From Pseudaeromonas sp038247115 (GTDB lineage: Bacteria > Pseudomonadota > Gammaproteobacteria > Enterobacterales > Aeromonadaceae): a DNA stretch of 64,000 nt. Where the stretch lies: positions 19,083 through 83,082 of the forward strand of contig JBBRVG010000005.1 of the NCBI GenBank assembly GCA_038247115.1. Direction: 5' to 3'. Position numbers and translations under genes: made by a program. This document shows positions 1 to 9,020 of the stretch, piece after piece (position 1 is the stretch's first letter; every line of letters begins with the position of its first letter). The notes under the pieces are model-generated. The model ran no database searches. It saw only the letters and a program-made list of their open reading frames with translations, and was not told the DNA's origin.

Positions 1-304
1 AATGACGTAATAACTCGTCCTTGTCGGCGTCCAGAGACCTGTCGCCATCGTCAACACGAATATCCCAGCCCGCTTGCCAATCGCTGTCATTGGTGGGGGC
101 AATCCACACCAGAGTGCTGCGTCTGATCGCTTCGCTACGCGCCAGATTGATGGTGCCCACCAGGGCATTGCCATCGGATCTGATGGTGGTATCCCGGAGC
201 AGATTACTGAACGAAGGAATGCCGACCGTCGCTATGATGGCGATGATGGTCACCAGTACGATCAATTCAATCAAGGTAAAGCCTGATGCTGCATCTTTAG
301 CCAT
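1..304 (-). CDS. FimT/GspH-type minor prepilin, partial (C-terminus beyond window)
   Basis: The reverse strand reads from an ATG at 304 through the window edge without a stop, giving about 101 residues. The product starts MAKDAASG|FTLIELIV, a class III prepilin leader of eight residues cleaved by PilD after Gly, with Glu at mature position 5 and a hydrophobic helix ending in IPSF. Downstream, NLARSEAIRRS and DWQAGWDI are typical of the FimT/FimU/GspH pseudopilin family. It would be inserted in the inner membrane and act as a minor, probably initiating, subunit of a type IV pilus. It is transcribed away from the minor-pilin operon at 909-8084, across a 604-bp gap with a CRP-like site. It is a second FimT-like paralogue beside the one at 909. 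The family call is firm; the role is inferred. Confidence 0.88.
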   Translation of the reverse strand, partial: MAKDAASGFTLIELIVLVTIIAIIATVGIPSFSNLLRDTTIRSDGNALVGTINLARSEAIRRSTLVWIAPTNDSDWQAGWDIRVDDGDRSLDADKDELLRH

Positions 305-908
305 GATCTACACACCCCTAAACATGGAGGACATCTGATCTACATATAAAAAAGTATCGAAGCTCAACGACAGGCCAACAAGGTAAGGGGCGGACTATTT
401 GTGATCTGGATCACTATATCTTCGATTATTGATTATTTCGAGTCTGTACGTTGCACTGCAATTTAATCCCGAATGAATCCAGATATATCGATAATTACTC
501 TGATGAAATCGTTATCTGGCGCTATTTGAATATATTCAATCGCATCCCTGGCGAGCATTCTCGTCCGCAGCGATGGCTCACTGGATTGCTAGAGTGCCAA
601 ATGCGGACAAGACAAGATGGATACGGAATAATGAGGTGCCAACCGGATGTTCTACTTGGGTTTTCCCTTGTTATGCTTGCGCCCCAAGGGGGAATGTGTG
701 GTGCCATCTTGCTCTGTTCAACGGGATAGACCGCAATTTATTGCAACTTGCTGAAGTTATCACCAGCAAAGCGCTACATAACTCGCAAAATACAGTGTTA
801 CTGCTGGCCTTTCCTTGAGCTCTTAGCAGGAAAATGCGACATTGCAGCTTGGTTTAGATTCATAAGGGACTGTTTCTACTCGGCGGTTTCTGACATGGAG
901 GACAGGTC
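305..908. other. Divergent intergenic region of the pilus locus
   Basis: There is no convincing gene in these 604 bases. The open frames here (about 451-818) lack recognisable domains and good start signals. The stretch is AT-rich and carries a CRP-like palindrome at 400-415. It separates two divergent prepilin genes, so it probably holds both promoters and a long leader for the 909 gene. No strong sigma-70 promoter could be picked by eye. Confidence 0.5.
400..415. promoter_or_regulatory. CRP-like binding site
   Basis: TGTGATCTGGATCACT matches the CRP consensus TGTGA-N6-TCACA with one mismatch in the right arm. It is centred about 103 bp upstream of the minus-strand FimT-like start and about 500 bp upstream of the plus-strand operon, so it fits control of the minus-strand gene better. 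Similar sites precede mtlA in this window, so the same regulator is plausible. CRP control of this locus is an inference. Confidence 0.55.
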
Positions 909-1487
909 ATGAATAAGGATCCATTCAGCGAGCACTACAGCAACCGGTGTTGTGGTTTTCCCCGTCGCTGCTCCTCATTCTCCCGACTGCGGGGAGTAAC
1001 GTTGATTGAGGTGATGGTGGCGATAGCTATTGTGGCCATTATTGGCGCCATAGGGGTGCCGTCTTTTCGCCAGGCTATGCAGGCACAACAAACCGAATCA
1101 CAGCGCGAGGCCTTGCTAAACAGCATTACCACGGCGAGGCAGACTGCACAGCAGCGTTCCTTACCGGTATTGCTATGCCCATCTTCAACTGTCAGTAGAT
1201 GCAGTGCTGCCTCTGCAGATTGGAGTAAAGGTTGGCTCGCCTATCTGGATGCCAATCGCAATAACAAGTTCGATACCGGTGAAGAGATTATATCCGCCCA
1301 TCAGTATGAAGGTGCTGTCACCGTCGTATCTAATGTCTTGAATCTGGTTTTTCGCGCCAATGGTATTGCTACTGTGGCAACTATCAAAGTTTGTTCTCAA
1401 AACGAAAGCAGCATCAATAAGGCCATCGATATAAATCCGTTAGGTGCAGTCACATTGAGTGGAGGGGCAAATGCAAATTGCCCGTAG
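909..1487 (+). CDS. FimT/FimU-like minor type IV prepilin
   Basis: This 192-residue product is the first gene of the minor-pilin operon. It has an unusually long 29-residue leader rich in Cys, Arg and Ser before the PilD site RLRG|VTLIEVMV, then Glu5 and a hydrophobic N-terminal helix ending GVPSF. The C-terminal part follows the FimT/GspH pattern (TTARQTAQQRS, DWSKGWLAYLDAN, CP at the end). A GGAGG ribosome site six bases before the ATG supports the start. It overlaps the next gene by 17 bases, which implies translational coupling. Its role would be pilus tip assembly with PilV, PilW, PilX and PilY1. Confidence 0.88.
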   Translation: MNKDPFSEHYSNRCCGFPRRCSSFSRLRGVTLIEVMVAIAIVAIIGAIGVPSFRQAMQAQQTESQREALLNSITTARQTAQQRSLPVLLCPSSTVSRCSAASADWSKGWLAYLDANRNNKFDTGEEIISAHQYEGAVTVVSNVLNLVFRANGIATVATIKVCSQNESSINKAIDINPLGAVTLSGGANANCP

Positions 1488-1992
1488 CCATGGCTTTACA
1501 CTGATTGAACTATTAATTTCTCTGGTTGTTGTGGCCATAGGATTGCTTGGTTTTGCTAGTTTACAGATGGGAAGTATGCAGCGTCTGGAGCAGGCAAAAG
1601 TGAGCCAGAATGCCAGTGGCGCACTTCGAGATTTGGTGGAGCGGATTAGTTCATTACCCGCTGCGGCAAAGGCTGGCGAGTTTGATTTTAATAATCTGGC
1701 CAATGGTAACGATCCCGTTGCAAGTAAAGATTGCACAATAGCCGTATGCACAACCAAGCAACAGGCGGATATGGAGCTAGCACGCTGGTTTGCCCGGATT
1801 AAAGAGCGAGCGCCTTCGCCTCGATTTTCTGTCGTTTCGGTGCCCCGGGATAATGGGCGTCATGTGACGATTAGCCTAGTCTGGGATGCGGCATTAACCG
1901 GGCTAGGTGCTGCGGATGCTGATGCCGTCACCAGTGCCGCCACGATGAAAACAGCCCATCAGCGAGACAACGTGGAAATTTACATCCCATGA
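1471..1992 (+). CDS. pilV: Minor type IV prepilin PilV
   Basis: The product has 173 residues. MQIARSHG|FTLIELLISLVV is a short class III leader followed by the PilV-type segment AIGLLGFASLQ, characteristic of PilV minor pilins. The ATG at 1471 is preferred over the in-frame GTG at 1459 because GGAGGGG lies just before it. The gene overlaps the FimT/U gene upstream and shares ATGA with pilW downstream. PilV belongs to the minor-pilin complex that primes pilus assembly and carries PilY1 at the tip. The C-terminal region is poorly conserved, as is usual in this family. Confidence 0.9.
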   Translation: MQIARSHGFTLIELLISLVVVAIGLLGFASLQMGSMQRLEQAKVSQNASGALRDLVERISSLPAAAKAGEFDFNNLANGNDPVASKDCTIAVCTTKQQADMELARWFARIKERAPSPRFSVVSVPRDNGRHVTISLVWDAALTGLGAADADAVTSAATMKTAHQRDNVEIYIP

Positions 1993-2789
1993 TTCGACAA
2001 CAGAGCAAGGGTTTTACACTGGTTGAGCTGATGATTTGTATTGTGTTGGCCCTCTTTATTGTGGGCGGACTCTATACCATGTTGGGCAGTAGTCAGCTGA
2101 GTTATGCGCTTACCCGGGCTAACAACGCATTAAATGGCTCCGGTCAACGGGTTACACAACTGATCTGGAATCATCTGCATCAAGCGGGCTACGTCAATTA
2201 TCAGCGGCAGATTATGCAATGGACATTACCTGCCGGAGGGACATCGTTAGGGGCTAACAACTGGACTAAAGGGCAGAGTCTATTCGCAGAAAATAATATA
2301 ACGGGTGTGACGGGATTGCTGGATAACAGCGATCGTCTGACTCTACGATTCTGGGGATCCAGTATCTCGGATAATGACCCGGCGCAACTTGCAAATCAGG
2401 CAACCGATAGTCGAATGTTTGATTGCAATGGTGAGGCTGTTAGCAATCAGAATTTGGTGCAAATCACCCTGTATGTGAACTCATCTGGTGACTTAATTTG
2501 TCAAGACAACCGGAATCATACCGTGGTCATGGAGCGTAATATTGCCTCGTTACAATTTCGCTTCCGGCGAGCAGGAACGAATCAACAGTTCGTGACGGCA
2601 AATGTATTAACAGCCGCGACCTGGCCAACGGTCGCGGCTATCGAGTTCGGCGTCCTGACGACTCAAGCTTCCGGCCAGGGCGTGAAAGCAACAGCCAGGA
2701 CTTACCAGATACTGGAGCAGAGTGTGAATGCTGCTGCCGATAATCTCATCCGCCAGTCATTGACGGGTAGTATCACATTAAAGAATTAA
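1989..2789 (+). CDS. pilW: Minor type IV prepilin PilW
   Basis: This 266-residue product begins MIRQQSKG|FTLVELMICIVLALFIVGG, the PilD cleavage site and helix seen in PilW, followed by a long beta-rich C-terminal half. Its length suits PilW (usually 250-350 residues) rather than the smaller minor pilins. The start codon overlaps the pilV stop (ATGA), so the two are translationally coupled. It should sit in the inner-membrane priming complex or at the pilus tip with PilV, PilX, the FimU-like protein and PilY1. Confidence 0.9.
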   Translation: MIRQQSKGFTLVELMICIVLALFIVGGLYTMLGSSQLSYALTRANNALNGSGQRVTQLIWNHLHQAGYVNYQRQIMQWTLPAGGTSLGANNWTKGQSLFAENNITGVTGLLDNSDRLTLRFWGSSISDNDPAQLANQATDSRMFDCNGEAVSNQNLVQITLYVNSSGDLICQDNRNHTVVMERNIASLQFRFRRAGTNQQFVTANVLTAATWPTVAAIEFGVLTTQASGQGVKATARTYQILEQSVNAAADNLIRQSLTGSITLKN

Positions 2790-2805
2790 TGGATTGAGAG
2801 CCCGT

Positions 2806-3297
2806 ATGAAACAACAAGGTATGGCGTTGATTGTTGCCCTAGTGATCACGGTTATCATCGGCATTATTGCGGTAGCTATTGGCCGAAGCGCATTACAAAA
2901 CCAACAGAGTGCCAGTGGTCAGTACGATATGCTCAGAAGCTATACAGCGGCGCAGTCCGCTATTAACCGTGCAGAACGGGTTTTTAAGCAAACCGTCATT
3001 ACCGATGAGGCTCGAATTTATAGCAGTAATCCTCAAACCATCAGCTCCGAGCTCGATACCGCCAATTGGTGGCAGACAACGTCAAATTGGCAGACGAAGG
3101 CGACTGCCTATAACGGGTTAACGAGCGGTAATCCGCGCTATCGTATTGAACAACGGCAGTTTATTCCATTTTCGGCTGATATCGAAGAGAAAAATGGCCA
3201 GCAATATTTTCGAGTGACGGGGCGGGGCGAAGGACCGGCGAGTTCGGTAAGCATGATTCAAGCTTATTTTTCCGTTGTAGTGCCGAAACCAAAATAA
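2806..3297 (+). CDS. pilX: Minor type IV pilus assembly protein PilX
   Basis: The 163-residue product starts MKQQG|MALIVALVITVIIGI, the atypical GxALIVALV leader of PilX, in which the usual TLIE signature is replaced. A conserved AQSAINRAE segment follows around residues 50-58. The ATG at 2806 is chosen over the TTG at 2794 because it gives the short conserved leader. It lies 16 bases after pilW and 16 bases before pilE in the same operon. PilX links the minor-pilin complex; its sequence after residue 70 is variable. Confidence 0.88.
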   Translation: MKQQGMALIVALVITVIIGIIAVAIGRSALQNQQSASGQYDMLRSYTAAQSAINRAERVFKQTVITDEARIYSSNPQTISSELDTANWWQTTSNWQTKATAYNGLTSGNPRYRIEQRQFIPFSADIEEKNGQQYFRVTGRGEGPASSVSMIQAYFSVVVPKPK

Positions 3298-3313
3298 CGA
3301 GGCAGGTTAAACC

Positions 3314-3727
3314 ATGAGAAAGATAATGGGTATTACGCTGATTGAACTAATGTTTGTAGTGGCAATAGTGGCCATTCTGGTCAGCGTTGCTGTACCGTCC
3401 TATCTACAACATGTGCGCACAGCAAGGCGTGATGATGCCAAAAAAACCTTGCTGGAGGCTGCGCAAACCATGGAAAGTTATTATGCGCTGAATATGACTT
3501 ATGTGGGTGCAAATATAGATGACACTACAGAGCCGAAAATATTCAGTGATAAATCTCCGGTGGATGGTTCTGAGCGTCAATATACCCTCAAGTTAAATCC
3601 GGTGCCCACGGCAACTGGATATACTATTCAGGCGGAGCCACAAGGTAGCCAAGCGGACGATAAATGTGGCACCTTGTCGATTAATCGCCTAGGTGTTCGC
3701 ACTGCTAAAAAATCTGGATGCTGGTAA
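3314..3727 (+). CDS. pilE: PilE-like minor type IV pilin
   Basis: This 137-residue product has a six-residue leader MRKIMG|ITLIELMFVVAIVAIL, the mature helix ending AVPSYLQHV, and a C-terminal Cys pair (DDKCGT and SGCW) delimiting the D-region disulfide loop. In pilV-pilW-pilX-pilY1-pilE clusters this position holds the minor pilin PilE, which bridges the tip complex to the major pilin. The major pilin gene (pilA/tapA) is not in the window. It is followed after 13 bases by pilY1. Confidence 0.88.
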   Translation: MRKIMGITLIELMFVVAIVAILVSVAVPSYLQHVRTARRDDAKKTLLEAAQTMESYYALNMTYVGANIDDTTEPKIFSDKSPVDGSERQYTLKLNPVPTATGYTIQAEPQGSQADDKCGTLSINRLGVRTAKKSGCW

Positions 3728-3740
3728 GGAGAGAGCAGCT

Positions 3741-6700
3741 ATGAAAAAATTAGGTCATATAATAATCCTGTGCTCAATGATTTCTGGAGCTTCATTTTAT
3801 GTTGAAGCCGCAGAACTATCCTTACCCAGTGCTCCATTATTTGTCCCCAACCAGAATCTTACATCATTGGTGATGTTGGTAATGGGACGTGATCATACCC
3901 TTTATTATGAAGCCTACAATGATGCTAGTGATCTTGATAAAGATGGGATTCTCGATATTCACTATGATCCAAAAATAGACTATTACGGATTATTCGACTC
4001 TCATAAGTGTTACACCTATGCTAGTGATTTATTTTCCCCATCTAGAACCACATCCGATAAAAAATGCAGTAACGAGTGGAGTGGTGACTTTCTAAATTAC
4101 CTCACCACGAGTCGAATAGATGCGTTGCGAAAAGTTCTCTATGGCGGTCTGAGGTATAATGATTCGACAAGTACCGTTGGAGTTGCTCCTATATTAACGC
4201 GGTCTTACATTCCCAAGGATGCTCATAGTTGGGGTAAAACATGGGATCCTGCTGTGATGAATACGACAGAGGCAGGAAATATAAAAATTTCTAACTATGC
4301 CCCTCTGAAAGATGACAAAGTGTATTTTTTTGCAAGCACAACACTTTTTGCTGCTCAAGATAAGCCCTTACTACGCGTACTCGAAACAAACAAAAACCCT
4401 AACCCTGCACTTTATATATGGAACTGGGTGAGCCGAGAAAGCACGGATAATAGTGGTAATGATACCGGTGGGATCGCAGGTGATTATATGACCGGTTATT
4501 CTGGTGCAATAACCTCTGCACGGAAGGATTATGTAGTCAGAGTTCAAGTCTGTGTTGCTGGTCTATTGGAAGATAATTGCACCAAATACCCTAATGGCAA
4601 TTATAAGCCGACTGGATTATTGCACGATTATGGTGCTGGAAATGAGCCAAAGATGGAGTTTGGCCTGATATCAGGGAGTTATATAAATAATATTTCCGGT
4701 GGAGTATTACGGGCAAAGATTGGCAAGCTAAAAGATGAGATCGATGAGACTACCGGTAAACTAAAGACCCGTACTGGTGGCGTCGGCATATTTGATACAC
4801 TCAATAAATTGAAAATAGTCGAGTTTGATGGTAATCGGTCAAGTCCTCAATATGTGCCATGCGGTTGGGTCAAGTTTGGCCCTATTAGCAATGGGCAGTG
4901 TACTGATTGGGGTAACCCTATCGGTGAGATGCTGTATGAGGCTATGCGCTACTTTGGTGGCGCAGGGGGCGATAGTGGGTCGGGGGCTACTGAAGAATTT
5001 GATGTGGCGAGTGATAGTAATGGATTAGTACATGATAGTTGGGACGATCCATTTAAAGCTCCGGGTCGTCACTGGTGTGATAAACCTGTCAATTTGATTA
5101 TCAGTGATATTAATCCCTCTTATGACTCGGATCAGATCCCGGGCTCGGCGTTTGAAAAGGTAGCTGCTGATCCAATTTTAAGTGGTCTTGATGTATCAAA
5201 ATTTACTAAATCAATTTCCGAGTTAGAAGGGCTTGATGGTAAAACATTCTTTATTGGTGATAACAACTCCGAAACGGGAAAAAACACTCCTACGGCCAAA
5301 AAAATAGAGCATTTAGGAAATATTCGCGGCCTATCGCCACAAGAGCCGACTAAATTGGGTAGTTTTTACTCGGCTGGTGTTGCCTATTATGGCCACATCA
5401 ATGATGTCAATCAATATGTACCTGGTGGGCAAAAACCTAGGACCATGGCGGTTGCGTTAGCCTCACCCTTGCCAGAGATAAAGATCAATTTCCCAAATGA
5501 AAAATATGTAACCTTGATCCCTTATGCTAAATCTGTTGGGGGTTCGAGTATTTCTTCAGCAGAGAATGGTTTTCAACCTACTAATACCATTGTTGATTAC
5601 TATGTTGAAAGCAAGAGTGATACGAAGGGGAAGTTTAGAATAAACTTTGAAGATGTTGAGCAGGGGGCAGATCATGATATGGACATGATAGTGCTCTATG
5701 AATATGAGTTGGTTGGCACTGACCAAGTCAAGATAACCCTTACATCTTCTTATGCTGGGGGGGGGATTGATCAACATGCTGGTTATGTTATTTCAGGGAC
5801 TACAGCTGATGGTCTCTATTTAGATGTTAAAGATATAGGTGGTGGAAAAGTTCCTTATCATCTGGATACTGTTGGTAACAGTCCAAGAAGCGTGGGCAAA
5901 GAAACGAATGACTTGCCACTGACTAGAACACGAACTTTTACTTTGAATTCTAATAAAACGGCTGCTGAAATATTAAAGTCTCCGCTGTGGTATGCGGCCA
6001 AGTGGGGCAGCTTTAAAAATGAAAATATAAATAAAGAAAAAGATCGCGATGACAATGGTGACGATAAACCTGACAACAAAGAGTGGAACTCTATCGATAA
6101 AGACAATCCGGATAATTACTTCCTGGTGACCAATGCGAATAATTTGAAGGAACAGCTCTCGGCTGCATTGGATAATGCTAGTAAGGATGATAGTTCAGGA
6201 ACATCCATGTCCTACACTTCTAGTCAAATTACCAATGACAGCTTTTCCTTTGATTCAGGTTTTGAAGCTAGGCAGTGGTCCGGTGAAGTGAGTGCTTTTG
6301 CCATCTCAGGGGGTATTGTCAATACAGATGCAACCTGGAAGGCGAGTGAGCGGCTTACGGCTCAAGGGGCGAATAACCGTGTTATTGTTACTATGGATTC
6401 TGATGGATCGAAGCGAGTATTTAGCGAGCCAACTAGTCTGGCTGGTAGCTCCAGCGGCTTGAGTTCAACACAGATATCTGCATTACTTTCAAATATCACC
6501 AGCACAGATGTCGCCCTTAAATTGTCATATGTGAAAACATTGGTGAATTATTTGCGTGGTGATCGTACCTATGAGGCCAAAGATAAGTCAGTCCCCCTGC
6601 TGGGCACTCCATTTCGACAACGTAAGAACATGTTGGGTGACGTTGTTCATTCAACCCCTGTTTATGGGGTCTCTGCGGGAGACTCGCAGCCATTCGTGAT

Positions 6701-8084
6701 CTTTGGTGCGAATGACGGAATGGTGCATGTTCTGAATGCTGTTACGGGTGATGAGCTTTTCGCCTACATTCCAAGTACTAGTTACAAAAACTTATATCAA
6801 TTGGCTCAACGCACATATGATCAGAACCATAGGTTCTTTGTCGATGGAACGATCAAAGTGATAACGGTTAATATTGGGGGCAATTATAGAACGATTGCAG
6901 TTGGTACTTTTGGCTTCGGCGCCCAAGGCGCTTGGGCTTTGGATTTAACGACGCTGAAAGGTTTGACGCCTGCATCGGCGACGAATCGCCTTCTTTGGGA
7001 GTTGACGGATAGTGACTCATCAAAAATCGGTTATATGATGAATGCCCCCGCCGTTGTTCCGGTGACTTCGGTCTATTCGACCAGTTGGGTTGCTATATTC
7101 GGCAACGGGTACAACAACACAGAAGTAGATGGCATTGCCGATGCAACCGGTGAGGGGAGCTTGCTAGTTACTGATTTACTGACTGGTCAGATTACTACCA
7201 CTCTATTGACGAACAAGGGTAAATCGAGTGACCCAACAGGCGCTTCTCGTCCAAATGGTTTAACAGAACCGGTGGTCGCAGATTCAGATCTGGATGGAGA
7301 AGTGGATGCCCTATATTCTGGTGATTTATTTGGAAATGTCTGGAAGGCGGACATTAAGAATAAAGCTGTAGCGAGCTGGGCTTTTGAAACTGGCACAGAT
7401 GGAAAACCTCAGCCAATGTTTGTTGCTACTAGCCGAGATAATCCAGCTGCTAGCCAACCGATTACTATTCGTCCTAGTGTTGCATATCACCCGAATGGTG
7501 GTTTAATGGTGATGGTTGGCACAGGTAAATATATAGAAACGACGGATGTTAGTGTAGAAGGTCAAACCACGCAGTCTGTATATGGGCTATGGGACAAACC
7601 AGGACGCACCGCAACCATTACACGATCAAGTTTACTGGAGCAAACGATAGAAAACGAGATTGCAGCCACGCCCTACAATCATCGTGAAACCAGCATGAAT
7701 CTTATTGATTGGGATACGAATAATGGCTGGCGTTTAGATTTGTATTACCAAAACAAGAATAATGGTGAGCGATTAAACTCTAAAATAGTGATTCGAAATA
7801 CTATGGCTGCTTTCACAACACTGATCCCTAGCATAGATCCTTGTACTGGTGGTGGTACAGGATGGTATATGGAAGTTGATATTTATACCGGCAGTAATAA
7901 AAACCTAGTCGAGCAGTCTGCATTGCTGGATGGGATCCCCAGTGAGCCTGTGGTTACCATTGTGCCGCAAGCCGATGGTGATAAAAAAATTATTAATAGA
8001 ACAAAGATCAACGGTAAGAAACCATTTCCGTCTCCTGGAACTACGTTAAAAACAGGGTCAGTATCCTGGCAAATGCTGTATTAA
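3741..8084 (+). CDS. pilY1: Type IV pilus tip adhesin / assembly factor PilY1 (PilC family)
   Basis: The product has 1447 residues. The start at 3741 follows an AAGGAGAG site and gives a signal peptide of about 24 residues (MKKLGHIIILCSMISGASFY..). Residues 35-80 carry the PilY1/PilC start LVMGRDHTLYYEAYND and an EF-hand-like loop (Asp64, Asp66, Asp68). The C-terminal half, about residues 900-1440, is the beta-propeller domain, with a second calcium-type loop DSDLDGEVD at residues 1181-1189 matching the site that controls retraction in P. aeruginosa PilY1. No clear von Willebrand MIDAS motif is visible in the N-terminal half. Base composition is AT-rich against the downstream genes. It closes the minor-pilin operon before a strong terminator. 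Confidence 0.92.
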   Translation: MKKLGHIIILCSMISGASFYVEAAELSLPSAPLFVPNQNLTSLVMLVMGRDHTLYYEAYNDASDLDKDGILDIHYDPKIDYYGLFDSHKCYTYASDLFSPSRTTSDKKCSNEWSGDFLNYLTTSRIDALRKVLYGGLRYNDSTSTVGVAPILTRSYIPKDAHSWGKTWDPAVMNTTEAGNIKISNYAPLKDDKVYFFASTTLFAAQDKPLLRVLETNKNPNPALYIWNWVSRESTDNSGNDTGGIAGDYMTGYSGAITSARKDYVVRVQVCVAGLLEDNCTKYPNGNYKPTGLLHDYGAGNEPKMEFGLISGSYINNISGGVLRAKIGKLKDEIDETTGKLKTRTGGVGIFDTLNKLKIVEFDGNRSSPQYVPCGWVKFGPISNGQCTDWGNPIGEMLYEAMRYFGGAGGDSGSGATEEFDVASDSNGLVHDSWDDPFKAPGRHWCDKPVNLIISDINPSYDSDQIPGSAFEKVAADPILSGLDVSKFTKSISELEGLDGKTFFIGDNNSETGKNTPTAKKIEHLGNIRGLSPQEPTKLGSFYSAGVAYYGHINDVNQYVPGGQKPRTMAVALASPLPEIKINFPNEKYVTLIPYAKSVGGSSISSAENGFQPTNTIVDYYVESKSDTKGKFRINFEDVEQGADHDMDMIVLYEYELVGTDQVKITLTSSYAGGGIDQHAGYVISGTTADGLYLDVKDIGGGKVPYHLDTVGNSPRSVGKETNDLPLTRTRTFTLNSNKTAAEILKSPLWYAAKWGSFKNENINKEKDRDDNGDDKPDNKEWNSIDKDNPDNYFLVTNANNLKEQLSAALDNASKDDSSGTSMSYTSSQITNDSFSFDSGFEARQWSGEVSAFAISGGIVNTDATWKASERLTAQGANNRVIVTMDSDGSKRVFSEPTSLAGSSSGLSSTQISALLSNITSTDVALKLSYVKTLVNYLRGDRTYEAKDKSVPLLGTPFRQRKNMLGDVVHSTPVYGVSAGDSQPFVIFGANDGMVHVLNAVTGDELFAYIPSTSYKNLYQLAQRTYDQNHRFFVDGTIKVITVNIGGNYRTIAVGTFGFGAQGAWALDLTTLKGLTPASATNRLLWELTDSDSSKIGYMMNAPAVVPVTSVYSTSWVAIFGNGYNNTEVDGIADATGEGSLLVTDLLTGQITTTLLTNKGKSSDPTGASRPNGLTEPVVADSDLDGEVDALYSGDLFGNVWKADIKNKAVASWAFETGTDGKPQPMFVATSRDNPAASQPITIRPSVAYHPNGGLMVMVGTGKYIETTDVSVEGQTTQSVYGLWDKPGRTATITRSSLLEQTIENEIAATPYNHRETSMNLIDWDTNNGWRLDLYYQNKNNGERLNSKIVIRNTMAAFTTLIPSIDPCTGGGTGWYMEVDIYTGSNKNLVEQSALLDGIPSEPVVTIVPQADGDKKIINRTKINGKKPFPSPGTTLKTGSVSWQMLY

Positions 8085-8101
8085 TCACCGTTATTTAGAC
8101 T

Positions 8102-8129
8102 AAAAAGAGCCGCGTAGCGGCTCTTTTTT
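8102..8129. terminator. Bidirectional rho-independent terminator
   Basis: AAAAAGAGCCGC-GTA-GCGGCTCTTTTTT is a near-perfect hairpin with A and T tracts on both sides. It lies between converging pilY1 and rlmJ and can end both transcripts. Confidence 0.93.
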
Positions 8130-8171
8130 ATTGGCAGGACTGCGGGGTGGTTGACTGCTGGAGGGAGGAAA

Positions 8172-9020
8172 TTACTCCGGCTTGGCGAGCCACTCCAGGC
8201 GCCAGCGGGCGTCGTTGCTCTGGGACAGTTGTTGGCACAAGCGAGGGAGCAAGGTTGTCAGCTGACCATCCAGCTGCCAGGGGGCGTTGAGGATCAACAT
8301 GCCAGATCCATTCATGCCCCATTCATCAGGCTGTGCCGCCACTTCCAGCTCGGCGACCAGCACCGAAGGGAAGCCGGCATATTTGAATAACTCCAGCATG
8401 CTGCGGCTGCGATCCGCATCCTTGCCGAGGATCGGATACCAGAGCGCATAGATGCCGGTCGACCACTTCTGCATGGCTTTTTTCAGGGTTTGCAGCACGC
8501 GCTGATAATCATCTTTGAGCTCGTAGGGCGGATCCATCAGTACCAGACCCCGGCGCGGAGTCGGGGGCAGCAAGGCCAGTAACCCTTCGAAGCCATCTCT
8601 GTGATGAATGGCGCTGCGACTGTCGCTGCCCATATGACGGCGCAGGATCTCGATCTCCTGGTTGTGAAGCTCCATCAGCATCAGTTTGTCCTGCTCACGC
8701 AGCAGGTGGCGGGCAATTTCCGGCGAGCCGGGATAAAAACGCAGCTCGGACTCATTGAGGGTGGCGATGATGTCCCAGTAGGCGGCCAGCTCAGGCCAGT
8801 GTTGGCGCTCCGGCCACAGACGGGCTATGCCATCCAGATATTCGGCTTTTTTCTGCGGCCATTCGCCACTCAGATCGTAACAGCCGCCACCGGCATGGGT
8901 ATCCAGATAGCAGAAGGGTTTGTCCTTGGTCTTGAGCTGTTCGATGATCAGGGTCTCGACGGCGTGCTTGAGGACGTCGGCGTGGTTACCGGCGTGAAAG
9001 GCGTGACGATAACTCAGCAT
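8172..9020 (-). CDS. rlmJ: 23S rRNA (adenine2030-N6)-methyltransferase RlmJ
   Basis: This 282-residue product is close to E. coli RlmJ (YhiR) throughout. The N-terminus MLSYRHAFHAGNHADVLKH is diagnostic, LDTHAGGGCYDL forms the SAM-binding loop, and VLMDPPYELKDDY holds the DPPY catalytic motif of N6-adenine methylases at about residue 164. It methylates A2030 of 23S rRNA in the cytoplasm. Its start overlaps the upstream TIGR02444 gene by seven bases, so yheS, the TIGR02444 gene and rlmJ probably form one minus-strand unit. Confidence 0.95.
   Translation of the reverse strand: MLSYRHAFHAGNHADVLKHAVETLIIEQLKTKDKPFCYLDTHAGGGCYDLSGEWPQKKAEYLDGIARLWPERQHWPELAAYWDIIATLNESELRFYPGSPEIARHLLREQDKLMLMELHNQEIEILRRHMGSDSRSAIHHRDGFEGLLALLPPTPRRGLVLMDPPYELKDDYQRVLQTLKKAMQKWSTGIYALWYPILGKDADRSRSMLELFKYAGFPSVLVAELEVAAQPDEWGMNGSGMLILNAPWQLDGQLTTLLPRLCQQLSQSNDARWRLEWLAKPE

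Noticed and set aside
451..818. Overlapping open frames of 80-90 codons in the gap between the divergent prepilin genes
   Set aside because: No ribosome site, no recognisable domain, and frames on both strands are equally open. More likely promoter and leader DNA.
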